DNA from: Dehalococcoidia bacterium
GTDB taxonomy: Bacteria > Chloroflexota > Dehalococcoidia > SZUA-161 > SpSt-899
Direction: 5' to 3'
NCBI GenBank assembly: GCA_023271515.1
Contig: JALPXQ010000048.1
Coordinates: 1 to 9,960, forward strand
Length of the DNA stretch: 9,960 nt
Shown: in pieces, positions 1 to 6,915 of the stretch
How positions within the stretch are numbered: position 1 is the first letter of the stretch
Layout: the number at the start of each line of letters is the position of its first letter
The notes under the pieces: model-generated
Told to the model about the DNA's origin: nothing
Seen by the model: only the letters and a program-made list of their open reading frames with translations
Database searches by the model: none
Position numbers and translations under genes: made by a program

Positions 1-1335
1 TGGGTGATAACGGAGAAGGAGCGGATGTTGGACTACCTGACTGATGAAACTGCCACTGAGGTAAGGCCTCAGCCGGCAGTGGAAACAGTTCTGGTAAAAC
101 CGGCCAGCTCTGAAGAAGTGAGCCGCATCCTGAAACTGGCCAACCATGAGGGAATTCCGGTATTTCCCCGTGGCGGGGGAACGGGCTTGTGTGGTGGCGC
201 CATTCCGACGGAGAACGGCATAGTTCTGTCATTGGAGAGGATGAATAAGATTGAGGTCGACCAGGATAATCTGATGGCAATCGCTGAAGCTGGTGTGACC
301 CTTAAGGATTTAGCCCAGAAAGTGGAACAAGAGGGCCTGTTTTTTCCACCACGTCCAGGGGATGAGAGTTCTCAGGTAGGTGGTCTGGTTGCCTGCAATG
401 CGGGTGGGTCCCGTGCGGTGAAGTATGGGGTTATAAGGAGCTATGTAAAGGGGATCGATGCCGTCCTGGCTACGGGTGAGGTACTGAGGCTTGGGGGGAA
501 ATTGCTGAAGAACAATAGCGGGTACGATCTGATGCATTTAATAATCGGCAGTGAGGGGACCCTGGCGGTGATAACCAGGGTGATTCTGCGGTTGTTTCCG
601 CAATTGGGTGCCAGCGCCACAATGATCATACCCTATGATAACCGCCACGATGCGATTAATACCGTTCCGAAGATATTACAAAGTGGAGTTATACCGTTGG
701 CTATCGAGTATATGGATCGTGGCCCAATCGAGCTTTCAGCGGAGCACTTGAACATGGAGTGGCCCTGTAAGACCGGGGCGGCCTTCCTGATGATAATAGT
801 GGAGGGTAAGGGCGAGGAGGAGGTATACGCAGACTGTGAGAAGATCTCTGAGATCTGTGAAAGATACAATGGGCTTGAGCCGGTAGTGGGGAAGACGAGA
901 AAGGAGCAAGAGCGGGTTCTGAAGATAAGAGGCAATATGTACCTGGCCCTGAAGCACAAGATTGCAGACACTCTGGATGCCGCGGTGCCCCCGGCTAATA
1001 TGGGAACATTCATGGACGCAATAGATAAGATTGCGGCGCGTTTCGGTACGAGTATTCCCATGTACGGACATGCCGGGGATGGCAATCTTCACCCACACCT
1101 GATGAAGGACCTGGTAGAGAAAGGAGCGGAAAACCTAAAGGAAGTAAAGAGGGAGGTATACAGGGAAGCGCTTAGACTGGGTGGAGTGATGACCGCGGAG
1201 CATGGTCTGGGGAGAATCAGACTCCCGGATCTCGATATCTTCCTGGGTCAAAAGGAGATGGAGTTAATCGGAGGCATCAAGAAAGTTTTCGATCCGAATG
1301 GCATATTGAATCCGGGATGCGCCATCAGGGAGTAA
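1..1335 (+). CDS. glcD: GlcD/LldD-type FAD-binding 2-hydroxyacid dehydrogenase, 5' end probably outside window
   Basis: FAD-dependent oxidoreductase of the vanillyl-alcohol-oxidase fold (glycolate oxidase GlcD / D-lactate dehydrogenase group), expected to oxidise a 2-hydroxyacid to a 2-oxoacid. Numbering from the GTG at base 4: the FAD-binding PP-loop PRGGGTGLCGGAIP is at 55-68, VGGLVACNAGG at 125-135, and GSEGTLAVITRVILRLFP at 182-199. The C-terminal cap carries GHAGDGNLHPH (355-365) and TAEHGLG (397-403), whose histidines and acidic residue are family metal/substrate ligands, followed by PNGILNPG (431-438). The frame is open through base 1, and the first residues (ITEKERMLDYLTDET) align inside, not at, the usual N-terminus. 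I therefore read the GTG as an internal valine and about 20 residues as missing. The substrate cannot be read from sequence. The nearby etfBA suggests an ETF electron acceptor. Family sure, specificity not. Confidence 0.9.
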   Translation, partial: WVITEKERMLDYLTDETATEVRPQPAVETVLVKPASSEEVSRILKLANHEGIPVFPRGGGTGLCGGAIPTENGIVLSLERMNKIEVDQDNLMAIAEAGVTLKDLAQKVEQEGLFFPPRPGDESSQVGGLVACNAGGSRAVKYGVIRSYVKGIDAVLATGEVLRLGGKLLKNNSGYDLMHLIIGSEGTLAVITRVILRLFPQLGASATMIIPYDNRHDAINTVPKILQSGVIPLAIEYMDRGPIELSAEHLNMEWPCKTGAAFLMIIVEGKGEEEVYADCEKISEICERYNGLEPVVGKTRKEQERVLKIRGNMYLALKHKIADTLDAAVPPANMGTFMDAIDKIAARFGTSIPMYGHAGDGNLHPHLMKDLVEKGAENLKEVKREVYREALRLGGVMTAEHGLGRIRLPDLDIFLGQKEMELIGGIKKVFDPNGILNPGCAIRE

Positions 1336-1340
1336 TCAGC

Positions 1341-1397
1341 ATGGCTGTAAACCAGATAATGGAAACCTTCGAATCACCCTTGATCATTGAGCCGTAA
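1341..1397 (+). other. Possible 18-codon mini-ORF or remnant gene start
   Basis: An ATG five bases after the dehydrogenase stop opens a short frame reading MAVNQIMETFESPLIIEP and ends at TAA. A GGAG that overlaps the upstream stop region lies 8 bases before the ATG, a good ribosome-site distance. It could be a translationally coupled leader-like peptide. It could equally be the preserved start of a lost downstream gene, cut off where the convergent GTPase region begins. No homology is recognised, so this may be chance. Confidence 0.2.
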
Positions 1398-1430
1398 TGC
1401 AGGCCGCAAGCCTGTGGCTACAGACGGCTC
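1389..1430. terminator. Nested inverted repeat between convergent genes
   Basis: Outer arms GAGCCGT (1389-1395) and ACGGCTC (1424-1430) pair perfectly. Inside them CAGGC (1400-1404) and GCCTG (1410-1414) form a second stem around the loop CGCAA. The structure lies between the ends of two convergent genes, five bases beyond the GTPase stop. It could serve as a bidirectional transcription end or be a REP-like repeat. No U-run follows on either strand, so a standard intrinsic terminator is not demonstrated. Confidence 0.5.
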
Positions 1431-1435
1431 GTCTC

Positions 1436-2416
1436 TCAGGTATGCAGTTCTATGATGTCACCGTCCTTAAGGACATGATCTTTCTTCACCCGCTGCCCGG
1501 CGAATTTGCCTGAGCCCCAGATCAGGGCATACTTCAGACCCTTGCGAAAATCCTTGTGAACCCCCTCGGCCGCATCTTCAACCGTGCTCCCCTTTCGCAT
1601 AATCATAGGATCATCCATATTGGTCCTCTCGCCTGGGGCCTTGGTGTAAACCCTGACGACCTCCAGCAGATCAAAAGCGTCTTTGCGCAACCCCTCCAGA
1701 CCGGTACCCTTCTCAGCCGAGATGGAGATGACAGCGATTTGATCCCCATATCGCGCCTTCAGATCGGCATAGTTCGACGCTGAACCGTCCAGGTCGTTCT
1801 TAGTCCCCACGACAATGGCTCTCTTTTGAAACATCACCTGGTCCGATGCCTTCCGATTCCCGACCAGTCCGACCCGGAACTTCTCTAGCTCCGCCAGGGT
1901 ATCGTTCGCTTGCTTCACCGGGTCATCTGCCAGGTCGACCACCAGCAAGATGGCGTTTGCCGATCTCAGGAGGGAGGCAAACCAGGGACGGGCATCCTGA
2001 TCCGTTATGGGGGGCATATCCACCAGCTGAATCTGTACGTTTTCGAATTTCATCATTCCCAACTGTGGGGCTTTGGTGGTGAAGGGATAATCGGCAACCT
2101 CCAGCGATGCTTCGGTGACAGCCGAAACCAATTGAGATTTCCCCACGTTCGGTAGTCCGACCAGGACGACCTGCCCCGCCCCCTCCCTGGGGATGTGATA
2201 CATGCCTCCCCGCCTGGCGGTGGCCTGTGCTTTGGCAGCTTCCTTGGAGAGCTTGGCAATCTTGGTTCGAAGTTCAGCGCGAAGCCCGTCCGTGCCCTTG
2301 TGCTTGGGCATCACAGAGAGCATCTCCTGCAGGGCGGCGATCCTTTCGTCCGGCGTTTCGGCACTGCGATAGCGCTTCTCCGCCTCGAAGTATTGCGGGG
2401 TTAGATTTGCAGGCAT
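1436..2416 (-). CDS. Obg/DRG-like GTPase with C-terminal TGS domain
   Basis: A 326-residue P-loop GTPase of the TRAFAC class (DRG/Obg-related), probably ribosome- or RNA-associated. An N-terminal helical segment (1-75, with MPKHKGTD at 36-43) precedes the G domain: G1 GLPNVGKS (87-94), G2 PFTT (111-114), G3 DMPPITD (133-139), G4 TKND (205-208) and G5 SA (233-234). A TGS domain fills 252-326, ending DGDIIELHT. G3 has Pro-Pro in place of the usual DxxG glycine. I recall DTPP in this subgroup, so this is probably a family trait rather than damage. The frame runs open up to 2494, but I choose the ATG at 2416: MPANLTPQYFEAEKRYR is the familiar start, AGAGG precedes it, and an extended -10 lies just upstream. 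It is transcribed alone, converging on the dehydrogenase gene. The precise cellular role is unknown. Confidence 0.9.
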   Translation of the reverse strand: MPANLTPQYFEAEKRYRSAETPDERIAALQEMLSVMPKHKGTDGLRAELRTKIAKLSKEAAKAQATARRGGMYHIPREGAGQVVLVGLPNVGKSQLVSAVTEASLEVADYPFTTKAPQLGMMKFENVQIQLVDMPPITDQDARPWFASLLRSANAILLVVDLADDPVKQANDTLAELEKFRVGLVGNRKASDQVMFQKRAIVVGTKNDLDGSASNYADLKARYGDQIAVISISAEKGTGLEGLRKDAFDLLEVVRVYTKAPGERTNMDDPMIMRKGSTVEDAAEGVHKDFRKGLKYALIWGSGKFAGQRVKKDHVLKDGDIIELHT

Positions 2417-2438
2417 AGCTCTACTTACCTCTTGTCTA

Positions 2439-2447
2439 ATTCTAGCA
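2439..2447 (-). promoter_or_regulatory. Extended -10 promoter for the TGS GTPase
   Basis: On the minus strand TGC-TAGAAT forms an extended -10 (hexamer 2444-2439, five of six matches). The -35 position (about 2467-2462, TGTTTA) is poor. Predicted transcription begins near 2432, giving a leader of about 16 nt that contains the AGAGG ribosome site. This supports translation from 2416 rather than from the longer open frame. Confidence 0.5.
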
Positions 2448-2482
2448 ATTTTACCGGGGAATAAACAGAGGGGAGTCTGAAA

Positions 2483-2577
2483 GTAACCGTTCACCTTACT
2501 GTCATTCTGAGCGTAGCGAAGAATCTCTAAGACCCTTCACTTTCGTTCAGGGTGACATAGGGCGGCTGAACGGTTAC
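2483..2577. repeat. Nested palindromic element, MITE/REP-like
   Basis: Perfect 11-bp outer arms GTAACCGTTCA (2483-2493) and TGAACGGTTAC (2567-2577) enclose a second imperfect pair, TGTCATTCTGAGCG (2500-2513) and CGTTCAGGGTGACA (about 2544-2557). Total length is 95 bp. The inner arm, with the following TAGCGAAGAATCTC, belongs to a repeat type I remember as widespread in intergenic regions of environmental bacterial genomes. Nothing inside codes. It lies directly upstream of the GTPase promoter. It is probably a non-autonomous mobile or REP-type repeat. No target-site duplication is obvious. Confidence 0.65.
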
Positions 2578-2862
2578 GAAGATTGGAAAAGATAATAAAT
2601 TACTCCGGTAGCAACGGCAATAGGACAAGGACAGGTCTGGCGGATCTGGGGGATGATGATGAATTGAATCTGCGGCCGCAGATAGTCGTTAACAGCACTG
2701 TCAATCACCTTACTTCCGATCTGGCAGGTGATCACGGTGGAGGATCAATCTATAATTCGACGCTTCTCAGACTGGCACCGCTCAGTCCATGAGTGCAGAG
2801 ACCTCGGCATCCAGCCGGCCGTATCAGGTGAATTTCTTGATCGCCTGGCCCTGACAAGTAAC
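2578..2862. other. Gap with no supported gene
   Basis: These 285 bases separate the palindromic element from the end of etfA. Two weak plus-strand frames exist: a TTG-started one at 2583-2792, and a GTG-started one at 2728-2874 that runs into the end of etfA. Neither has a ribosome site or a recognisable domain. No clear terminator hairpin follows etfA. It may be decayed sequence. Confidence 0.4.
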
Positions 2863-3864
2863 TTACCCCGATAGAAGCTCCTTACACTTCTCCAGGAAGG
2901 CGGGCAACAGCTTCTTGTAGTCGCCAACGACGCCGTAATGGGCAATCCCGAATATATTGGCCTCGGGGTCTTTATTTATGGCGACAATGTTCTTCGAACC
3001 TGACATGCCCGCCTGGTGCTGGCTGGAACCGGAGAGGGCTATCCCGATATAGAGGGTCGGGGAAACGAGCTTACCGGTGAGCCCCACCTGCAGGTGCGCC
3101 GGTACCCACCCGGAGTCACATGGAGGCCTGGTAGCCCCCACGGCTCCATTGAGTATTTTTGCCAGTTCCTTAAGCTGCTCGAAGGCCTCGGCGCTGCCTA
3201 TGCCCCGTCCGCCACAGATGACGACATCGGCATCCTCAAGCTTGATCCCGACCACCTCCTCTTTGACCTTCTCCACCACTCTTGCTCTAACAGCGGACTC
3301 GTCCAGTGCGGGATCGAAAGGTATCACTTCGCCCTTTCGTGAGACATCCTGCTCCAGTGGTTCCATGGCCTTCGGCCTGATGGTTGCCATCTGCGGGCGA
3401 CCCTCCTCGCTGACATATACCGCCATGGCATTGCCGCCATAGACCGGTTTGCTCTTCTGCAGAAGCTTGGTATCGGGGTCAAGGACCAGATCGACGCAGT
3501 CCAGGGTAACCGCGGTTCCCAGCCGAAAAGCCAGCCGGGGGGCTAGATCGCGCCCCATAGAGGTCTGGCCCAGAAGGAGGATTTCGGGGGCTTGATCGTT
3601 ACTTAGCTTTTCCAGAGCTCCCACGTAAGAATCGGTTACATAGTCTTTGAACAGGGGGTCGTCGATGACATAGACCTTGTCAGCACCAAGGGTGATGGCT
3701 TCGCCGGCAACATCAGTGATTCCGTTGCCAATAAACACTGCCGAAAGTCCCTCATCCAGATCATCAGCCAGCTTCCTGCCGATACCCAGGAGCTCTGCGG
3801 TTATAGATGCGAGCTTTCCATCCGACAGCTCACCGACAATCAGGACTCCTTTGTTTTCCGCCAT
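2863..3864 (-). CDS. etfA: Electron transfer flavoprotein alpha subunit
   Basis: The alpha (FixB-type) subunit of the heterodimeric electron transfer flavoprotein. It carries the C-terminal FAD domain that passes electrons between dehydrogenases and a quinone- or ferredoxin-linked acceptor in the cytoplasm. Its 333 residues match the usual length. The N-terminal Rossmann-like domain begins at GVLIVGE. The FAD site contains CGGRGIG (217-223), GATRPPCDSGWVP (243-255, with the conserved Arg at 246), SGSSQHQAGM (278-287) and NKDPEANIFGIAHYGVVGD (297-315). It has no N-terminal iron-sulfur domain, unlike the alpha subunit of Acetobacterium lactate dehydrogenase. AGGAGG sits 9 bases before the ATG, supporting this start. 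It follows etfB by 27 nt and shares its promoter. Whether this ETF bifurcates cannot be settled by eye. Confidence 0.96.
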   Translation of the reverse strand: MAENKGVLIVGELSDGKLASITAELLGIGRKLADDLDEGLSAVFIGNGITDVAGEAITLGADKVYVIDDPLFKDYVTDSYVGALEKLSNDQAPEILLLGQTSMGRDLAPRLAFRLGTAVTLDCVDLVLDPDTKLLQKSKPVYGGNAMAVYVSEEGRPQMATIRPKAMEPLEQDVSRKGEVIPFDPALDESAVRARVVEKVKEEVVGIKLEDADVVICGGRGIGSAEAFEQLKELAKILNGAVGATRPPCDSGWVPAHLQVGLTGKLVSPTLYIGIALSGSSQHQAGMSGSKNIVAINKDPEANIFGIAHYGVVGDYKKLLPAFLEKCKELLSG

Positions 3865-3891
3865 TATCTTCTACCTCCTGATTAGTACTTT

Positions 3892-4671
3892 CTAAAGCAA
3901 CTTGGCTTCCCTGAGCCTGACGGCCAGATTGACACCCGCTTCCTCCGGGGTCTCACCCTCTATGAATTCGCACCTGGCCTCATGAACCGGGATGAATAGT
4001 TTCAGCATCTTGCTCTTAGCAGGCACGGCGCCGATATCCTGAGAGCTCCAATTGATCAACTGCTTCTTGGCGGCGGCCATGATACCCTTGAGGGTGGCAT
4101 AGCGAGGCTCACCGAGTTCATTGCTCACCGTGACCAGGACGGGCAGCGAGACCTCAATCACCTCATAACCATCTTCCACCACTCGCTCCACCACGGCCTT
4201 GCCGTCTTTAATTTCAATCTTCTTGATTGGCGTTACGCTGGGAATGCCCAGTAATTCAGCGATGCCGGAGCCAACCTGCCCGGCATCCCAGTCCGCCTCT
4301 TGCCGTCCGCAGAATACGATGTCGTATTCCCCTATCTTCTTGATGGCCTCAGCCAGGACAGCGGCCGTGGCAAAGCTATCGGAATCGTCAAATGCAGGAT
4401 CGGTCAAGAGAACCCCCGCATCGGCTCCCATGGCCATGCTATGCTTCACGACGTCTTTGGCCGATTCACCCCCCAGGCTTAAGATGGTCACCTTGCCTCC
4501 CTGAGCATCTTTGACCCGCAGGGCGGCTTCCACCGCTTGCTCATCAAAAGGGCTGATAACCAACGGCCTATCCTTGGATGCGACCGCTCGCTTGGCCTCG
4601 GGGTCGATCTTGAAAGCCGCCGCCGGTGTCTCCGGATCAACCACCTGCTTGACACAAACGATCATGTTCAT
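3892..4671 (-). CDS. etfB: Electron transfer flavoprotein beta subunit
   Basis: The beta (FixA-type) subunit pairs with EtfA and binds AMP in classical ETFs or a second FAD in bifurcating ones. Its 259 residues are normal length. MNMIVCVKQVVDPE at the N-terminus is typical. The nucleotide-binding stretch DWDAGQVGSGIAELLG lies at 127-142. The ETF-beta signature NELGEPRYATLKGIM is at 184-198. In the nucleotide motif the commonly seen DGDTxQ(V/T)GP is DWDAGQVGS here, so the bound cofactor is uncertain. AAGGAGG sits 7 bases before the ATG, a strong ribosome site. First gene of the etfBA operon, behind its own promoter and a leader with a stem-loop. Confidence 0.96.
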   Translation of the reverse strand: MNMIVCVKQVVDPETPAAAFKIDPEAKRAVASKDRPLVISPFDEQAVEAALRVKDAQGGKVTILSLGGESAKDVVKHSMAMGADAGVLLTDPAFDDSDSFATAAVLAEAIKKIGEYDIVFCGRQEADWDAGQVGSGIAELLGIPSVTPIKKIEIKDGKAVVERVVEDGYEVIEVSLPVLVTVSNELGEPRYATLKGIMAAAKKQLINWSSQDIGAVPAKSKMLKLFIPVHEARCEFIEGETPEEAGVNLAVRLREAKLL

Positions 4672-4703
4672 TTCGTAACCTCCTTCTTACCTCACATTAG
4701 GAA

Positions 4704-4730
4704 GCTTTAGCACCAACTCGGGGCTAAAGC
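4704..4730 (-). promoter_or_regulatory. Stem-loop in the etfBA leader
   Basis: Perfect 8-bp arms GCTTTAGC (4704-4711) and GCTAAAGC (4723-4730) are separated by 11 bases, between the predicted etfBA promoter and the etfB ribosome site. No U-run follows the stem on the transcribed strand, so it is unlikely to be a terminator. It may stabilise the mRNA, bind a regulator, or be an inserted REP-like repeat. Confidence 0.45.
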
Positions 4731-4751
4731 CTCGGGCAAGATTCCATCGCT

Positions 4752-4779
4752 AATATATCACAGACACAGGACGTGTCAA
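4752..4779 (-). promoter_or_regulatory. Sigma-70-type promoter of etfBA
   Basis: On the minus strand a perfect TTGACA -35 (4779-4774) is followed after 16 bases by TATATT (4757-4752). TGA immediately before the -10 makes it an extended -10. Transcription would start near 4745, giving a leader of about 74 nt. The promoter begins 18 bases after the DUF4438 stop codon, so etfBA can be expressed independently of the upstream genes. Confidence 0.75.
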
Positions 4780-4796
4780 GAAAACGATATGAACCC

Positions 4797-5675
4797 TCAA
4801 CGCAGCCCCAGGATATCAGCGATGTTAGCCCCTTCCCGAATCTCTGGTTCGATCAGTGGTGTAGCACATGATATGATAGTGCAGACACCTGGGCCGTGGC
4901 CGGCGAAGCGGCAGTCGCTGTGAATGATCACTCCTATGGTTATCGCTCCCTTGCGGTAGCAGCGACCGTAGGTGTTGTCGTGATCGGTGATGGCCACGAT
5001 ATCGCCAAAGCGCAGGCGCTCAAGTCCATTCTCCTTTAGGGCTTCCTTATCTGAGGTCATGATATCGTAGTCCCCCGCTGCCATCCTGGTGGAGCCAACG
5101 CCTGACCCCATAAGCTTTCCGGGGACAATCGCCGCTACAGGCACTCCAATCTTTCTGCCCATATCCTCAATTGCCATTTTGTCGAAAAGCCGTGGATCGA
5201 GGTTGTAAATTTTGATCTGGGGGTAATCCAAAAGTTCCAATCCCTGGCCGCAGGCACGGATGAGGAACTTGCTCTCCAGAGTGAGCTTTTCCAGCACATC
5301 ATCCGGGAAATCTATGAGCACGTGTTCAGCGCCGCCGTGGTGACCGGTAACCGTTCCCCTGCTGCCCTTGGCCTCGTCTGAAACCACTATAGCCTCATTC
5401 CCAATGCAGGCATAAAAGTTGTAGCCGGCATTGATCCTGGAAGACCGATCCTTCTCATCGGCAACCGTTGAGACCCCGGGCTCAATGTGATCCCCTATCC
5501 AGCCATAGACCGGATCACCCACCTTTACATTATAGACAATCCCCCCTGAGCCCGGCAGCACAAATGGCTTGCCCTCATGATCCACCTGGAAGTTTCCTCG
5601 GGCGGTCGGCGAGGCAACCTTGCCTTGCACCGAGATCATCACCAGTCTCTCTGCATTGGTAGTTGGTTTAGCCAT
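4797..5675 (-). CDS. DUF4438 family protein
   Basis: A 292-residue protein I recognise as the DUF4438 family (found for example in Thermotoga); its biochemical function is not known. Conserved-looking stretches are PFVLPGSGGIVYNVKVGD (37-54), GWIGDHIEPGVS (58-69), the His-rich TGHHGGAEHVLIDFPDDV (110-127) and CYRKGAITIGVIIHSDC (239-255), then GHGPGVCTI (259-267). There is no signal peptide or membrane segment, so it is probably cytoplasmic. The frame extends to 5702, but I prefer the ATG at 5675: AGGAGG lies 8 bases upstream, and the longer version would abut the preceding gene's stop. It follows the flavoprotein gene by 27 nt, so it is the third gene of that operon. The clustered His and Asp residues invite a metal-binding role, which is inference only. 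Confidence 0.85.
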   Translation of the reverse strand: MAKPTTNAERLVMISVQGKVASPTARGNFQVDHEGKPFVLPGSGGIVYNVKVGDPVYGWIGDHIEPGVSTVADEKDRSSRINAGYNFYACIGNEAIVVSDEAKGSRGTVTGHHGGAEHVLIDFPDDVLEKLTLESKFLIRACGQGLELLDYPQIKIYNLDPRLFDKMAIEDMGRKIGVPVAAIVPGKLMGSGVGSTRMAAGDYDIMTSDKEALKENGLERLRFGDIVAITDHDNTYGRCYRKGAITIGVIIHSDCRFAGHGPGVCTIISCATPLIEPEIREGANIADILGLR

Positions 5676-5702
5676 CTGACATCCTCCTCTCACGGTACGC
5701 AT

Positions 5703-6908
5703 TTACACCCCCCTGCTATCTTGAGCCTTAGGAATCTGGGCAGGGATAACCTTGCCAAATAGGTGTCTCCAGGGCGCAAGATGTTTTAGCCCCTCCAAAA
5801 TGAGTTCGCTGTGCCGGTCAAATGAGAAGTGCGGGGAATCAAGCAAGGCATCGTGGATGTTGTTCTCCCTGACAATATCAAATATCTTGTTGATCCGTCT
5901 GTCCGAGAGCCGGTTGTACAGGCGGCGGGCAAAGTAACCAATCTGGAGTTCTCGCCCCAGCTTTTCTTTCCAGAGCTTTTCGTATTGGGCAAGCTGTCTC
6001 TTCGAGAAATCGTTTAGCGAGAATGCCTCGTGTATGGCTTCGGCCGCCATGTCAGCACACAGGAGACCGTAATATATTCCACCGCCGGTGGTGGGCTTGA
6101 CCTGTCCCGCAGCGTCGCCCACCACTAGTACCCTCTCGTCATAGGTCCTGGGGAGCGGCCGGAGTGGAATTCCACCGTAGATGATTCCAGGCTCAGCAGG
6201 GGATATCTTCCCCTGTGCTGCAAGCTGCGCCAGGAAGTCCCTTAGACAATTGCCGGGACTTTCCCGGGAGAAAAGCCCCGCTCGGGCTCGGTGTTGGGAA
6301 AGAGGGACCAGCCAGGCGAAGAATCCACGGGCTATCCGCTGACTGAAGTGCACCTCAATCTCACTAATTCCATTGGTTTCCACCTCAGTCTGAGCTCCGA
6401 TGATGAAATCCTTTATCTGTCCCAGGCCTAGTTTCTGCGGCAATCCTGAGGCGAACCCATTGGCGATAATCGCCACCTTCCCCCGGAAGGTCAGCGCTTC
6501 CCCTCGCTGATCGACCCGCACCTCGACCCCCTCGTCTCTGATCGAGATATCTTTTGCACAAGCGGCCAGCAAGTACTCGGCACCTTGTTTTTCAGCCTTT
6601 TCCGCTAAGGACGCATCAAAGGCAGCCCGATCAAGGATATAGGCCTGGACTTCATCTTTACGGATACTTAGAAACTCTCCTGACGGGGCAAATAGCCTGG
6701 CCGAATTCGCCGCTTCCAGAATACAAGCTTGGGGGATATCGAATAGTTCCCCACATTCCCGGCTGATAATCCCGGTGCAGCAGACATGATCGCCAATGCC
6801 TTCGTGCTTCTCAAGAACCGCTGCTTTGTAGCCCAGCCCGGCCAGCTTGCAGGCCACACGGCTTCCCGCCGGGCCACCACCGATTATCAGGACGTCGTAA
6901 TAGTCCAT
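5703..6908 (-). CDS. Geranylgeranyl-reductase-family FAD oxidoreductase
   Basis: A 401-residue flavoprotein of the geranylgeranyl reductase / FixC / PHBH superfamily. Members reduce isoprenoid double bonds (archaeal lipids, menaquinone side chains) or pass ETF electrons to quinone. The N-terminal Rossmann motif GGGPAGS is at 10-16. A Cys-containing loop HVCCTG (41-46) matches the CxG region of GGRs. GFFAWLVPLS (195-204) takes the place of the substrate-lining PxxYxWxFP. GDAAGQVKPTTGGGIYYGL (264-282) is the diagnostic second FAD motif of the GGR family. The C-terminal part is helical and soluble. The frame extends to 6953, but the ATG at 6908 places the Rossmann fold at the N-terminus and leaves a 7-nt gap to the upstream stop. 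Its ribosome site GGGTGA overlaps that stop. Co-transcription with the membrane hydrolase and DUF4438 genes is likely. No ferredoxin-like fixX is present, so a FixC role is unproven. Confidence 0.87.
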   Translation of the reverse strand: MDYYDVLIIGGGPAGSRVACKLAGLGYKAAVLEKHEGIGDHVCCTGIISRECGELFDIPQACILEAANSARLFAPSGEFLSIRKDEVQAYILDRAAFDASLAEKAEKQGAEYLLAACAKDISIRDEGVEVRVDQRGEALTFRGKVAIIANGFASGLPQKLGLGQIKDFIIGAQTEVETNGISEIEVHFSQRIARGFFAWLVPLSQHRARAGLFSRESPGNCLRDFLAQLAAQGKISPAEPGIIYGGIPLRPLPRTYDERVLVVGDAAGQVKPTTGGGIYYGLLCADMAAEAIHEAFSLNDFSKRQLAQYEKLWKEKLGRELQIGYFARRLYNRLSDRRINKIFDIVRENNIHDALLDSPHFSFDRHSELILEGLKHLAPWRHLFGKVIPAQIPKAQDSRGV

Positions 6909-6915
6909 TTCACAG

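Noticed and set aside
2417..2494. 26-residue N-terminal extension of the TGS GTPase
   Set aside because: It runs through the promoter and into the palindromic repeat; the ATG at 2416 has a ribosome site and the family's usual first residues.
2583..2792. 69-residue plus-strand open frame
   Set aside because: TTG start, no ribosome site, no recognisable motif, begins beside a repeat; probably chance.
2728..2874. 48-residue GTG-started frame beginning VITVEDQSIIRRF, faintly like the start of an IS21 transposase
   Set aside because: The resemblance is only to a few residues, and it overlaps the end of etfA; no terminal inverted repeats or partner gene.
4704..4730. Intrinsic terminator or riboswitch upstream of etfB
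   Set aside because: No U-run after the stem and no larger conserved aptamer structure recognised; kept only as a leader stem-loop.
5676..5702. Nine-residue upstream extension of the DUF4438 protein
   Set aside because: It covers the AGGAGG ribosome site that serves the ATG at 5675.
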